Shown: positions 16,614-25,581 of the stretch, in pieces
How the letters are laid out: every line of letters starts with the position of its first letter
Position numbering within the stretch: position 1 is the stretch's first letter
Assembly (NCBI RefSeq): GCF_004023625.1
Contig: NZ_RPDJ01000014.1
Span: 1 to 64,000, forward strand
Length of the DNA: 64,000 bases
Direction: 5' to 3'
From: Streptomyces cavernae
GTDB taxonomy: Bacteria; Actinomycetota; Actinomycetes; Streptomycetales; Streptomycetaceae
Notes under the pieces: generated by a model
The model's input: only the letters and a program-made list of their open reading frames with translations
Databases searched by the model: none
Told to the model about the DNA's origin: nothing
Translations under genes and position numbers: made by a program

Positions 16614-17485
16614 GCCGGTCCGTAGTCGTCACGCGGCCCTCGCTGCTCGCGCGCCTGCGTATCCGGCGGCCCTGGCGGCTGGCCGCGGAGGTCTCCGCGC
16701 TGCTGATCGCGCTGGTGGTCGCCTTCCCGCTGTACTGGATGGCGCTCAGTGCCATCAAACCCGCGGGCGAGATCGAGTCCAGCGAGCCCCGGCCCTGGAC
16801 GCTCGCCCCGAGCCTGGATTCCTTCCGGCGCGTCTTCGAACAACAGGAATTCGGCCGCTACTTCCTCAACAGCGTGATCGTCGCGGGCAGTGTCGTCGTC
16901 GCCTCCGCGTTCATCGCATTCCTCGCGGCCACCGCCGTGACGCGATTCCGCTTCCGTTTCCGTACCACCCTGCTGATCATGTTTCTGGTCGCCCAGATGG
17001 TGCCCGTGGAAGCGCTCACCATTCCGCTGTTCTTCCTCATGCGGGACTTCGGGCAACTCAACACCCTCGGCTCGCTGATCCTGCCTCACATCGCCTTCTC
17101 GCTGCCCTTCGCGATCTGGATGCTGCGCGGTTTCGTGAAGGCCGTCCCGGAGGCGCTGGAGGAGGCCGCCTACATCGACGGCGCCAGCCGTGCGCGGTTC
17201 CTGTGGGGAATCCTGTTCCCGCTGGTTTTCCCCGGTCTCGTCGCGACGAGCGTCTTCTCCTTCATCTCCGCCTGGAACGACTTCCTGTTCGCGAAGTCGT
17301 TCATCATCAGTGACACCTCCCAGTCGACCCTCCCCATGGCCCTCCTCGTCTTCTTCAAGCCGGAGGACACGGACTGGGGCGGCGTCATGGCCGCGTCGAC
17401 CGTGATGACGATTCCGGTTCTGGTGTTCTTCGTACTCGTGCAGCGGCGCCTGGTCTCCGGACTGGGCGGCGCGGTAAAGGACTGA
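16610..17485 (+). CDS. Sugar ABC transporter permease (MalG type)
   Basis: This 291-residue second permease of the importer has six helices and a clear EAA motif, EALEEAAYIDGASRARF, near residue 184. It starts at GTG 16610, overlapping the previous stop as GTGA, with GGAGG just upstream inside the preceding gene. The hexosaminidase gene follows after one base. Confidence 0.9.
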   Translation: MSRSVVVTRPSLLARLRIRRPWRLAAEVSALLIALVVAFPLYWMALSAIKPAGEIESSEPRPWTLAPSLDSFRRVFEQQEFGRYFLNSVIVAGSVVVASAFIAFLAATAVTRFRFRFRTTLLIMFLVAQMVPVEALTIPLFFLMRDFGQLNTLGSLILPHIAFSLPFAIWMLRGFVKAVPEALEEAAYIDGASRARFLWGILFPLVFPGLVATSVFSFISAWNDFLFAKSFIISDTSQSTLPMALLVFFKPEDTDWGGVMAASTVMTIPVLVFFVLVQRRLVSGLGGAVKD

Positions 17486-17486
17486 C

Positions 17487-19127
17487 GTGATCGATCTCAT
17501 TCCGGCCCCGCAAAAGGTCAGTTGGTCGCCGCCCGCCCCTGGTTACGAGAGCCTCGACGCCGATACGCACCTTGAGGCGCGCGCGGGCACCGAGGGTGTC
17601 GCACGCTGGCTGCGGGCGACGCTGGGCGCGGCGACCGGTCTGCCCTTCCCGGACGGGAACCACACCGACAACCGCATCGTGCTGAGCGTCGAGCCGGACC
17701 TGGCCCCCGAGGCGTACCGCGTCGTCATCGACGGGTACGCCCGACGCATCGAGGGCGGCAGCGCCGCGGGCGTCTTCTGGGGCGCCCAGACGTTCCGGCA
17801 GTTGCTCGGCCCCGACGCGTACCGGCGAGCTCCCGTGCGGCCGGGACAGAAGTGGGAACTGCCGAGGGTCACCATCGAGGACGCGCCCCGCTTCCGCTGG
17901 CGCGGCCTCATGCTCGACGTGGCCCGGCACTTCATGCCCAAGGACGGCGTCCTGCGCTACCTCGATCTGATGGCCGCGCACAAACTGAACGTCTTCCACT
18001 TCCACCTCACCGACGACCAGGGCTGGCGCGTCGAGATCAAGCGCCATCCCCGGCTCACCGAGGTCGGCTCCTGGCGGGCCCGCACGAAATTCGGCCACCG
18101 AGCCTCACCACTGTGGGACGAGCGACCGCACGGCGGCTATTACACGCAGGACGACATCCGCGAGATCGTCGCCTACGCCGCCGAGCGGCATATCGCCGTC
18201 GTGCCCGAGATCGACGTGCCGGGCCATTCGCAGGCCGCCATCGCCGCGTACCCGGAACTCGGCAACACCGACGTCATCGACACCACCGCCCTTTCCGTCT
18301 GGGACACCTGGGGCATCAACCCGAACGTACTCGCCCCCACTGACAACACCCTCCGCTTCTACGAAGGAGTTTTCGAGGAGATCCTCGAGCTGTTCCCGGC
18401 GGACGCGGCCCCGTTCTCGTCGTTCGTCCACGTGGGCGGCGACGAGTGCCCCAAGGAGCAGTGGCGGCGCTCGCCGGTCGCTCAGTCGCGCATCAAGGAA
18501 CTCTCACTCGCCGACGAGGACGAGCTGCAGTCCTGGTTCATCCGGCACTTCGACGCCTGGCTCACCGCGCGCGGGCGTCGCCTGATCGGCTGGGACGAGA
18601 TCCTGGAGGGCGGCCTCGCGCCCGGTGCCGCGGTGTCCTCCTGGCGCGGCTACCAGGGCGGCATCACGGCAGCACGGGCCGGCCACGACGTCGTCATGTG
18701 CCCCGAACAGCAGGTCTACCTGGACCACCGTCAGGACGGCGGCGCCGACGAGCCCGTACCCATCGGCTATGTGCGCACCCTGGAGGACGTCTACCGCTTC
18801 GAGCCCGTTCCACCGGAGCTCGCTCCTGAGGAGGCCCGGCATGTGATCGGCACCCAGGCCAACCTGTGGACGGAGGTGATGGAGGACCAGGGCCGCGTGG
18901 ACTACCAGGCCTTTCCGCGGCTCGCGGCCTTCGCCGAGGTCACCTGGAGCGCGCTGCCGCCCCCCGCCGAGCGTGACTTCGCCGGCTTCGAGCGGCGGAT
19001 GGGCGCCCACTACGAGCGTCTCGACGCCCTGGGAGTGGCCTACCGGCCCGCTACGGGACCGCGTCCCTGGCAGCGGCGCCCCGGAGTGCTCGGACGTCCG
19101 ATCGAGGGGGCGCCCCCGAACGTGTGA
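17487..19127 (+). CDS. Beta-N-acetylhexosaminidase, GH20, cytoplasmic
   Basis: This 546-residue glycoside hydrolase family 20 enzyme removes terminal N-acetylglucosamine from chitooligosaccharides. The catalytic Asp-Glu pair is at 319-320 in HVGGDECPKEQW. The N-terminal GH20b-like domain (1-130) and the barrel opening FRWRGLMLDVARHFM are present. There is no signal peptide, so the enzyme is predicted to be intracellular. That fits hydrolysis of sugars brought in by the ABC importer encoded just upstream. The start GTG 17487 is one base after the permease stop. Confidence 0.9.
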   Translation: MIDLIPAPQKVSWSPPAPGYESLDADTHLEARAGTEGVARWLRATLGAATGLPFPDGNHTDNRIVLSVEPDLAPEAYRVVIDGYARRIEGGSAAGVFWGAQTFRQLLGPDAYRRAPVRPGQKWELPRVTIEDAPRFRWRGLMLDVARHFMPKDGVLRYLDLMAAHKLNVFHFHLTDDQGWRVEIKRHPRLTEVGSWRARTKFGHRASPLWDERPHGGYYTQDDIREIVAYAAERHIAVVPEIDVPGHSQAAIAAYPELGNTDVIDTTALSVWDTWGINPNVLAPTDNTLRFYEGVFEEILELFPADAAPFSSFVHVGGDECPKEQWRRSPVAQSRIKELSLADEDELQSWFIRHFDAWLTARGRRLIGWDEILEGGLAPGAAVSSWRGYQGGITAARAGHDVVMCPEQQVYLDHRQDGGADEPVPIGYVRTLEDVYRFEPVPPELAPEEARHVIGTQANLWTEVMEDQGRVDYQAFPRLAAFAEVTWSALPPPAERDFAGFERRMGAHYERLDALGVAYRPATGPRPWQRRPGVLGRPIEGAPPNV

Positions 19128-19397
19128 GGCCGCCCCGGAGGCGGGTGTCCTGAGGCGCCACCCCTGGGACCGTGGACAACGCGCGCAAGGGGCGTCGAAC
19201 AGGGGCAATCGTCCTTCACCGGTGAGGCAGTGGCAAAACGGTCCATCTCATCGGTGAACGGGGCGAATGTCTCCTAGCGGACCCCCGCGTCGGGGTGCTG
19301 CGATGATGTGCCAGAGTTGCCACGTCCGCCCTGTCAGCACGTACCGTACGGCAGCAACAGGTGGGACCAGGTGGGGCAGCGGGAAGGGGCAGCCGGT

Positions 19398-20291
19398 TTG
19401 ACCACGCACGCACCGCAGGCGGCGCAGGCCGTGACGCTGCCGGGCTCGCTGGACGAGGCCGTGGCGGCGCTCGCCGCCATGCCGACGGCCGTGCCCGTGG
19501 CGGGCGGCACCGACCTCATGGCGGCCGTCAACTCAGGGCAGCTGCGACCCGCGGCACTGGTCGGCCTCGGCCGGATCAGCGAGATCCGCGGCTGGCAGTA
19601 CCTGGACGGGCACGCGCTGCTCGGCGCGGGCCTCACACACGCACGCATGGGGCGCCCGGACTTCGCCGCGCTGATCCCGGCGCTGGCCGCCGCCGCGCGC
19701 GCGGCCGGGCCGCCGCAGATCCGCAACGCGGGCACGCTCGGCGGCAACATCGCCGCCGCGGCGCCCACCGGGGACGCGCTGCCGGTGCTGGCCGCCCTGG
19801 AGGCCACGCTGATCATCGCGGGTCCGGACGGCGCCCGCCGTGAGATCCCGGTCTCACACCTGCTGGCGGGCATGGAGATGCTGCGCGGCGGCGAACTGAT
19901 CGGTTTCGTGCGCGTGCCGTTGTTGCACGCGCCACAGGTCTTCCTGAAGGCGACCGGGCGCACCGGTCCCGGGCGCGCGATCGCCTCGGTGGCGCTCGTC
20001 CTCGACCCCGCCCGGCGGGGGGTGCGGTGCGCGGTCGGGGCCATAGCGCCGATGCCGCTGCGGCCCCTGGATGCCGAGCAGTGGGTCGCGCAGCTCATCG
20101 ACTGGGACGGCGGGCGCACCATCGTCCCGGAGGCGCTGAACGCCTTCGGTGACTACGTGGCCGCCGCCTGCATCCCCGATCCGGCCCCCGCCGAGGACGG
20201 GACACCGGGCCAACTGCCGCCCGCCGTACTGCACTTGCGGCGCACCGTCGCCGTACTGGCCCGACGAGCACTGGGGAGGGCGCTGTCGTGA
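19398..20291 (+). CDS. FAD-binding subunit of a molybdenum hydroxylase (CoxM/XdhB type)
   Basis: This 297-residue medium subunit of a xanthine dehydrogenase/CO dehydrogenase-type complex has two FAD-binding signatures: AGGTDLMAAVNSG at about residue 36, and RNAGTLGGNIAAAAPTGD near 109. It passes electrons from the Fe-S subunit to an acceptor. The start chosen is TTG 19398 with GGAAGGGG upstream; the longer frame from 19308 has no convincing site. GTGA overlap with the next gene shows tight coupling. Confidence 0.85.
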   Translation: MTTHAPQAAQAVTLPGSLDEAVAALAAMPTAVPVAGGTDLMAAVNSGQLRPAALVGLGRISEIRGWQYLDGHALLGAGLTHARMGRPDFAALIPALAAAARAAGPPQIRNAGTLGGNIAAAAPTGDALPVLAALEATLIIAGPDGARREIPVSHLLAGMEMLRGGELIGFVRVPLLHAPQVFLKATGRTGPGRAIASVALVLDPARRGVRCAVGAIAPMPLRPLDAEQWVAQLIDWDGGRTIVPEALNAFGDYVAAACIPDPAPAEDGTPGQLPPAVLHLRRTVAVLARRALGRALS

Positions 20292-22075
20292 CCGACGACC
20301 AGCACAGGGGGAACGGGCACGGCCGGACGCCGGGCACGCCCGGTGCCTGGGAGCCCACCGGGGAGTACGACTCCGACGCCACGGCCTTCGTGCAGCTCCC
20401 CGAGGGCGGCGTGGACGAACTGCTCGCCGCGCCCGGTCACGGTTACACGCCGCCACGGATAGAGCAGCCGCTGCCGAACCCCGAGTCGCCGTCCTGGCCC
20501 GCGCCGCCCGCGAACGCGCCGGGCTGGCCCGAGCCCGAGCAGCCCTCCAGGGGCGCTCAGGAGGGCTTCGAGTACCACCCGGGCTCCACGGGCCAGTGGG
20601 ACTTCCCCAACGCCTCACAGGACGCTCCGGCGGACTCCCGGCACGATGCCGCCGAGGCCGCCGGCCAGGACGTCACCGGCCAGTGGTCCATCCCCGTCGC
20701 GGACGGGGACATCCCGGACGAGTCGGGCGAGTTCTCGGCGTCCTCGTTGGCCACCCAGTGGGGCGGCCGGACTCCGCCGGCCACGCTCCCCGGAGGGGCT
20801 GCCGCGCCCTGGGCGGAGGAGATGCGGGCCTGGGTCGCGACGGCCGAGGGCACGTCCCCGGCCGACGTTCCCGAGGAGTCCGGGGTCGTGGAGACCACCC
20901 TCCTCAGGCGCATCCCGGAACGCGGCACGCGCGCGCCGGAGGTGGACGACGACGCCGAACGCCGTCCCACGGACCGCCCCGAAGGGGACGGCCCCGGGCC
21001 GGACGGAGCCTCGGCGAACGCACCCGAAGGGGACGCCTTCGCAACCGACTCGCGCGAAGCGGACCCGCACCACGTGGACCCGCGCCGAGCGAATCGTTAC
21101 GAAGCCCACGCGTACGACGCCGACCGAACCGGTGCCGGCACCTACGGCGACGGCCTTTCGGCGGGTACCGCGAACACCGCGGGCAGCACGGAGGACCGGG
21201 TCGAAACCGCGGCCCCTGAGGAGACGGTTTCCGCGGCTCCCGAAGAAGCCGCCCAGGAGGAGCGCGCCCCCGAGGGCTCCGCTGCCGCCCCCGTTTCCGA
21301 CGACCTCGTGGAGCCCGTTCCCGAAGGTGGCCAGGAAGGGGACCCCGAAGCAGCGCGTTCCGGGACCGATGACGACGCCGACGCCGAAGAGGCGACCCCC
21401 CTCCTCCCCAGGGAGGAACACCCCCTCGCCTCCTACGTGCTGCGCGTCAACGGCATCGACCGGCCCGTCAGCGAGGCCTGGATCGGCGAGTCGCTGCTCT
21501 ACGTACTGCGCGAGCGGCTCGGCCTCGCGGGCGCCAAGGACGGCTGCTCGCAGGGCGAGTGCGGGGCCTGCAACGTCCAGGTCGACGGGCGGCTGGTCGC
21601 CTCCTGCCTGGTGCCCGCGGTGACCACGGCCGGCAGCGAGGTACGCACGGTCGAGGGCCTCGCCGTCGAAGGCCAGCCCTCCGACGTGCAGCGGGCCCTG
21701 GCCCGGTGCGGCGCCGTGCAGTGCGGCTTCTGCGTCCCCGGAATGGCGATGACCGTGCACGACCTGCTGGAGGGCAATCCCGCGCCCACCGACTTGGAGA
21801 CCCGCCAGGCGCTGTGCGGCAATCTGTGCCGCTGCTCCGGCTACCGGGGCGTCCTCGAGGCCGTGCGCGAGGTCGTGGCCGAGCGCGAGGCGCACACCGA
21901 GGCGGAACAGCAGAACACCGAGGAAGCGCGCATCCCGCACCAGGCGGGCCCGGGCGCCGGCGGCGTCAACATCGCCGACCCGGCCGCCTACGAAGACCCG
22001 AACGAGCCCTACAGCGACCCCGAGTCCTACGGTGACCCGCAGGAGCCCTACGGCCAGGACGGAGGCCAGGCGTGA
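20288..22075 (+). CDS. 2Fe-2S subunit of a molybdenum hydroxylase with a long acidic N-terminal extension
   Basis: This 595-residue protein is far longer than the usual 150-200 residue CoxS/XdhC subunit. Residues 1-375 are acidic, Pro/Gly/Glu-rich and probably disordered. The true domain begins near 380. The plant-type ferredoxin cluster motif CSQGECGACNVQVDG...C spans about 419-441. The second 2Fe-2S cluster motif, CGFCVPGM with CGNLCRC, spans about 479-517. A further tail of about 70 residues is rich in acidic and Pro/Tyr repeats. It overlaps both neighbours by GTGA. The extension may be a tether or partner-binding region; no frameshift is needed to explain it. Confidence 0.83.
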   Translation: MTDDQHRGNGHGRTPGTPGAWEPTGEYDSDATAFVQLPEGGVDELLAAPGHGYTPPRIEQPLPNPESPSWPAPPANAPGWPEPEQPSRGAQEGFEYHPGSTGQWDFPNASQDAPADSRHDAAEAAGQDVTGQWSIPVADGDIPDESGEFSASSLATQWGGRTPPATLPGGAAAPWAEEMRAWVATAEGTSPADVPEESGVVETTLLRRIPERGTRAPEVDDDAERRPTDRPEGDGPGPDGASANAPEGDAFATDSREADPHHVDPRRANRYEAHAYDADRTGAGTYGDGLSAGTANTAGSTEDRVETAAPEETVSAAPEEAAQEERAPEGSAAAPVSDDLVEPVPEGGQEGDPEAARSGTDDDADAEEATPLLPREEHPLASYVLRVNGIDRPVSEAWIGESLLYVLRERLGLAGAKDGCSQGECGACNVQVDGRLVASCLVPAVTTAGSEVRTVEGLAVEGQPSDVQRALARCGAVQCGFCVPGMAMTVHDLLEGNPAPTDLETRQALCGNLCRCSGYRGVLEAVREVVAEREAHTEAEQQNTEEARIPHQAGPGAGGVNIADPAAYEDPNEPYSDPESYGDPQEPYGQDGGQA

Positions 22076-24378
22076 CCAACGAGACCGCCACGGCGCCCAG
22101 CGCGGTGCCCGCGCCCGCCGCCGAGCCGGTGCCGCACGGCCTGGGCGTCACGCTGCCGTCCCAGGACGCCCGCGCCAAGACCGAGGGCACCTTCCCGTAC
22201 GCGGCGGACCTGTGGGCGGAGGGGCTGCTGTGGGCTGCCGTACTCCGCTCGCCGCACCCCCGCGCCCGCATCGTGTCGATCGACACCTCCCACGCGCGCG
22301 CGATGCCCGGTGTCCAGGCCGTCGTAACCCACGAGGACGTGCCCGGGAACGCGCTGCACGGACGGGGCACGGCCGACCGGCCCATGTTCGCCTCCGAAGT
22401 GGTCCGCCACCACGGGGAGCCCATCGCCGCCGTGGCCGCGGACCACCCCGACACCGCGCGGATGGCCGCCGCGGCGATCATGGTCGACTACGAGGTGCTC
22501 GACCCGGTGACCGACCCGGAGCTGGCCTTCGAGGCTGAACCGCTGCACCCCGACGGCAACCTGATCCGGCACATCCCGCTGCGCCACGGCGACCCGGACG
22601 CGATCGGCGAGGTCGTCGTCGAGGGCCTGTACCGCATCGGCCGCCAGGACCCCGCCCCGATCGGCGCGGAGGCCGGACTCGCCGTGCCCCGCCCCGACGG
22701 CGGGGTCGAGCTCTACGTCGCCTCCACCGACCCGCACACCGACCGCGACGCGGCCGCCGCGTGCTACGGGCTGGAGCCCGAGCGCGTGAAGATCGTCGTC
22801 ACCGGGGTGCCCGGCGCCACCGCCGACCGTGAAGACCAGGGCTTCCAACTCCCCCTCGGTCTCCTGGCGTTGACCACCGGCCGCCCGGTGAAGCTCAGCG
22901 CGACACGCGAGGAATCCTTCCTGGGGCACGTACACCGGCACCCCACGCTCCTGCGCTACCGCCACCATGCGGACGCCGAGGGCACGTTGGTGAAGGTCGA
23001 GGCGCAGATCCTGCTGGACGCGGGCGCGTACGCGGACACCTCCTCCGACGCCCTCGCCGCGGCGGTCGCGTTCGCCTGCGGACCCTACGTCGTCCCGAAC
23101 GCCTTCATCGAGGGCTGGGCCGTCCGCACCAACAACCCGCCCTCCGGCCATGTGCGCGGCGAGGGCGCGATGCAGGTGTGCGCCGCTTACGAGGCGCAGA
23201 TGGACAAGCTCGCGAAGAAACTGGGCGTGGACCCGGCGGACCTGCGGATGCGCAACGTCATGGCCACGGGGGACATGCTGCCCACCGGCCAGTCGGTGAC
23301 GTGCCCGGCTCCGGTGGCCGAACTGCTGGAGGCCGTACGGGACCACCCGCTGCCCCCGCTGCCCAAGGACACCCCCGAGGACGAGTGGCTGCTGCCGGGC
23401 GGACCGGAGGGCGCGGGCGAACCGGGCGCGGTCCGCCGGGGTGTCGGCTACGGCATCGGCATGGTGCACATGCTGGGCGCCGAGGGCGCGGACGAGGTCT
23501 CCACGGCCACGGTGAAGGTCCATGACGGTGTGGCGACCGTGCTCTGCGCGGCCGTCGAGACCGGCCAGGGCTTCACCACCCTCGCCCGGCAGATCGTCCA
23601 GGAGACCCTCGGCATCGAAGAGGTGCACGTGGCGCCGGTCGACACCGACCAGCCACCGGCGGGCGCGGGCTGCCGCGGCCGCCACACCTGGGTGTCCGGA
23701 GGCGCGGTCGAGCGCGCGGCCAAGATGGTCCGCACCCAGCTCCTGCAGCCCCTCGCGCACAAGTTCGGGATGTCCACCGAACTGCTCCAGATCACCGACG
23801 GCAAGATCACCTCCTACGACGGCGTCCTGTCGACGACCGTCACGGAGGCGATGGACGGCAAGGAACTGTGGGCGACAGCGCAGTGCCGCCCGCACCCCAC
23901 CGAGCCGCTGGACGGCGCCGGGCAGGGCGACGCGTTCGTGGGCATGTCGTTCTGCGCCATCCGCGCGGTCGTCGACGTCGACATCGAGATCGGATCCGTA
24001 CGCGTCGTCGAACTGGCGGTGGCGCAGGACGTCGGCCGGGTGCTCAACCCCGCCCAGATCGCCGCCCGCATCGAGGCCGGCGTGACCCAGGGCGTGGGCG
24101 CGGCCCTCACGGAGAACCTGCGCACGCCGCGCGGCCTGGTACGCCACCCCGACCTGACCGGTTACGCGCTGCCGACCGCGCTCGACGCGCCGGACATCCA
24201 GATCGTGAAGCTGGTCGAGGAACGGGACGTGGTGGCGCCCTTCGGGGCCAAGTCGGTGAGCGCGGTGCCCGTGGTGACGACACCGGCGGCCGTGGCGTCG
24301 GCAGTGCGGGCGGCCACGGGGCGCCCGGTGAACCGGCTCCCGATCCGGCCCCAGGCGGCGGTGGTGACCGGGCAGTGA
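22072..24378 (+). CDS. Molybdopterin-binding large subunit of a molybdenum hydroxylase (CoxL/XdhA type)
   Basis: This 768-residue catalytic subunit carries the molybdenum cofactor and oxidises an aldehyde, purine or other heterocycle; the substrate is unknown. The N-terminal a/b hammerhead domain (about 20-130) is followed by Mo-cofactor segments such as GVPGATADREDQGFQLP, PPSGHVRGEGAMQ and the C-terminal LDGAGQGDAFVGMSF with NPAQIAARIEAG. It lacks the AYXCSFR and AYRGAGR signatures of CO dehydrogenases, so it is not a CO oxidase. It completes the FAD, Fe-S, Mo three-gene operon. Confidence 0.86.
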   Translation: MTNETATAPSAVPAPAAEPVPHGLGVTLPSQDARAKTEGTFPYAADLWAEGLLWAAVLRSPHPRARIVSIDTSHARAMPGVQAVVTHEDVPGNALHGRGTADRPMFASEVVRHHGEPIAAVAADHPDTARMAAAAIMVDYEVLDPVTDPELAFEAEPLHPDGNLIRHIPLRHGDPDAIGEVVVEGLYRIGRQDPAPIGAEAGLAVPRPDGGVELYVASTDPHTDRDAAAACYGLEPERVKIVVTGVPGATADREDQGFQLPLGLLALTTGRPVKLSATREESFLGHVHRHPTLLRYRHHADAEGTLVKVEAQILLDAGAYADTSSDALAAAVAFACGPYVVPNAFIEGWAVRTNNPPSGHVRGEGAMQVCAAYEAQMDKLAKKLGVDPADLRMRNVMATGDMLPTGQSVTCPAPVAELLEAVRDHPLPPLPKDTPEDEWLLPGGPEGAGEPGAVRRGVGYGIGMVHMLGAEGADEVSTATVKVHDGVATVLCAAVETGQGFTTLARQIVQETLGIEEVHVAPVDTDQPPAGAGCRGRHTWVSGGAVERAAKMVRTQLLQPLAHKFGMSTELLQITDGKITSYDGVLSTTVTEAMDGKELWATAQCRPHPTEPLDGAGQGDAFVGMSFCAIRAVVDVDIEIGSVRVVELAVAQDVGRVLNPAQIAARIEAGVTQGVGAALTENLRTPRGLVRHPDLTGYALPTALDAPDIQIVKLVEERDVVAPFGAKSVSAVPVVTTPAAVASAVRAATGRPVNRLPIRPQAAVVTGQ

Positions 24379-24733
24379 GCCCGCATCCGACCGGGGCCGC
24401 GAGGCCACGGCCGTGAAGCCACTGCCGGCGGTGACGGTGTCGGTGTGGCTGTTGGTGGCGGTGACGGCGGCGGGAGTGGCGTCGGCGGGTGGTGGTCGTG
24501 CCGGCCGGGGTGTACCTCACCTGAGGCGCTTGAGGCGCTCCACCTCGCCGCCCGCTACAACCTCGGCGACGACGGCGTCCCCTTGGAGGCGCTCCCACCG
24601 GTCCTGTGGTGGTTCTCACCTGTGGCGGGCATGTTGCGACGGGGCCGTTGTCAGTGGTGGCGCGTAGGGTTCTTGGTGGTGGGAGCGGCCGACGGGGTGC
24701 CGCCCGCCCACAGGACAGTACGCAGGGGGAAGC
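24379..24733 (+). other. 355-bp gap with low-complexity DNA and a possible coding relic
   Basis: The first 100 bases are GTG/GGC-rich low-complexity sequence. At about 24518-24625 one frame reads EALHLAARYNLGDDGVPLEA then LPPVLWWFSP, which looks protein-like but is not framed by a start with ribosome-binding site. It may be a relic of a lost gene. I could not identify it. Confidence 0.35.
24648..24670 (+). promoter_or_regulatory. TTGTCAGTGG-type upstream element of the SUKH gene
   Basis: TTGTCAGTGGTGGCGC followed by GTAGGGT lies 64 bases before GTG 24734. From memory this TTGTCAGTG-N8-TAnGGT pattern recurs upstream of many Streptomyces genes. Spacing between TTGTCA and TAGGGT is 11, too short for a standard -35/-10 pair. 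Confidence 0.45.
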
Positions 24734-25303
24734 GTGAGCATCACGGAAGCCGGAGCGGTGACCGGTGTGACCGACGAGCAGTGGGCGCTGATCGTGGGAC
24801 CGGCCGCCGAACGCGGACGCCGCGGTTCCGGTCCGGCGCAGGCCCTGTCCCACCGGTTCCTCGTCCAGGAGTTCGGCCCGGGCGCCGTGATGCGCTTCGA
24901 GGACGTGGACTTCCCGGCGGAGCTCGTCCATGAGCCCACCCGCTGCTTCCTGCGCGAGACCGGACTCCCGGAGGACGGGTTCCTGTTCCAGTTCGACACC
25001 GACGTTCCACTGCCGACGCTCGCCGAGTACTACGCGGAAGAACGCCCCGGCGAGTTCACCGAGGCGCAACTCCCCGCAGGAACAGGCCGGTTGATACGCC
25101 TGGGCCGACTGGCCGGAGGGCCGACCCCGGTGCTCGACGGGACGACGGGCGCCGTCCACGGCTGGCACGAACAGGACCTCACCCTGAGCCCCCTGAGCAC
25201 CGACATCTCCACCTTCGTGGTCACCCTCTGGCTGCTCCACCGCGGCTGGGGCACCACCCCGCGCCCCGGCGGTCTCGCCGGGAGCGGGCCGTCGTTCGCC
25301 TGA
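24734..25303 (+). CDS. SUKH-4-like immunity-type protein
   Basis: This 189-residue protein resembles the SUKH-4 immunity family. An N-terminal helix pair leads into FPAELVHEPTRCFLRETGLP, then a core ending in a WLL segment. SUKH proteins often protect against contact-dependent or polymorphic toxins, but orphan copies are common in Streptomyces. No toxin, WXG100 or secretion gene is adjacent. It starts at GTG 24734 with AGGGGGA upstream and appears monocistronic. Confidence 0.62.
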   Translation: MSITEAGAVTGVTDEQWALIVGPAAERGRRGSGPAQALSHRFLVQEFGPGAVMRFEDVDFPAELVHEPTRCFLRETGLPEDGFLFQFDTDVPLPTLAEYYAEERPGEFTEAQLPAGTGRLIRLGRLAGGPTPVLDGTTGAVHGWHEQDLTLSPLSTDISTFVVTLWLLHRGWGTTPRPGGLAGSGPSFA

Positions 25304-25386
25304 CCCATCGGCCACATTCCTCGGCCATGCTCAACGCGGACGAGAACTGAGACGCGCACACCCAAGAAACTGAGACGCGCACACAA

Positions 25387-25422
25387 GAAGGGGCTGGCAC
25401 CCGTGTTGGGTGCCGCCCCTTC
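25387..25422. terminator. Bidirectional terminator between SUKH gene and tRNA-Cys
   Basis: GAAGGGGC and GGCACCC pair with GGGTGCC and CCCCTTC around GTGTT, with mismatches between the two stem segments. On the minus strand it is followed by TTGTGTG. It can end both the SUKH transcript and the leftward tRNA transcript. Confidence 0.8.
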
Positions 25423-25446
25423 GTTCTGTCTGGTCGAGCCGGCGGA

Positions 25447-25481
25447 GGCCGTGGCGGGAATCGAATCCGCGTTACTCTCGG
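25447..25481 (-). pseudogene. Truncated 3' half of a tRNA-Cys copy
   Basis: These 35 bases (with two flanking bases) match the 3' part of the intact tRNA-Cys at 29 of 35 positions, covering the T arm and 3' acceptor strand. The acceptor GGCCGTG is intact. The invariant G53-C61 T-stem pair appears lost, and no D or anticodon arm precedes it. It lies 136 bp from the functional gene. It may be a remnant of integration into the tRNA 3' end, or a decayed duplicate. Confidence 0.6.
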
Positions 25482-25581
25482 CGGGCGGAGCCTGCTGTTG
25501 GATTCGGCGCAGGCGAGCCTCTGGGGCGCTTGGGTTCGCGGTCGGCTGGTGGTGTCTGGTCGGCCGCGTGTTGGGCAGTTG

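Noticed and set aside
22048-24408. A 786-residue open frame on the minus strand opposite the Mo-hydroxylase gene.
   Set aside because: It is the antisense shadow of a high-GC gene, rich in His/Gly/Arg, with no recognisable domain.
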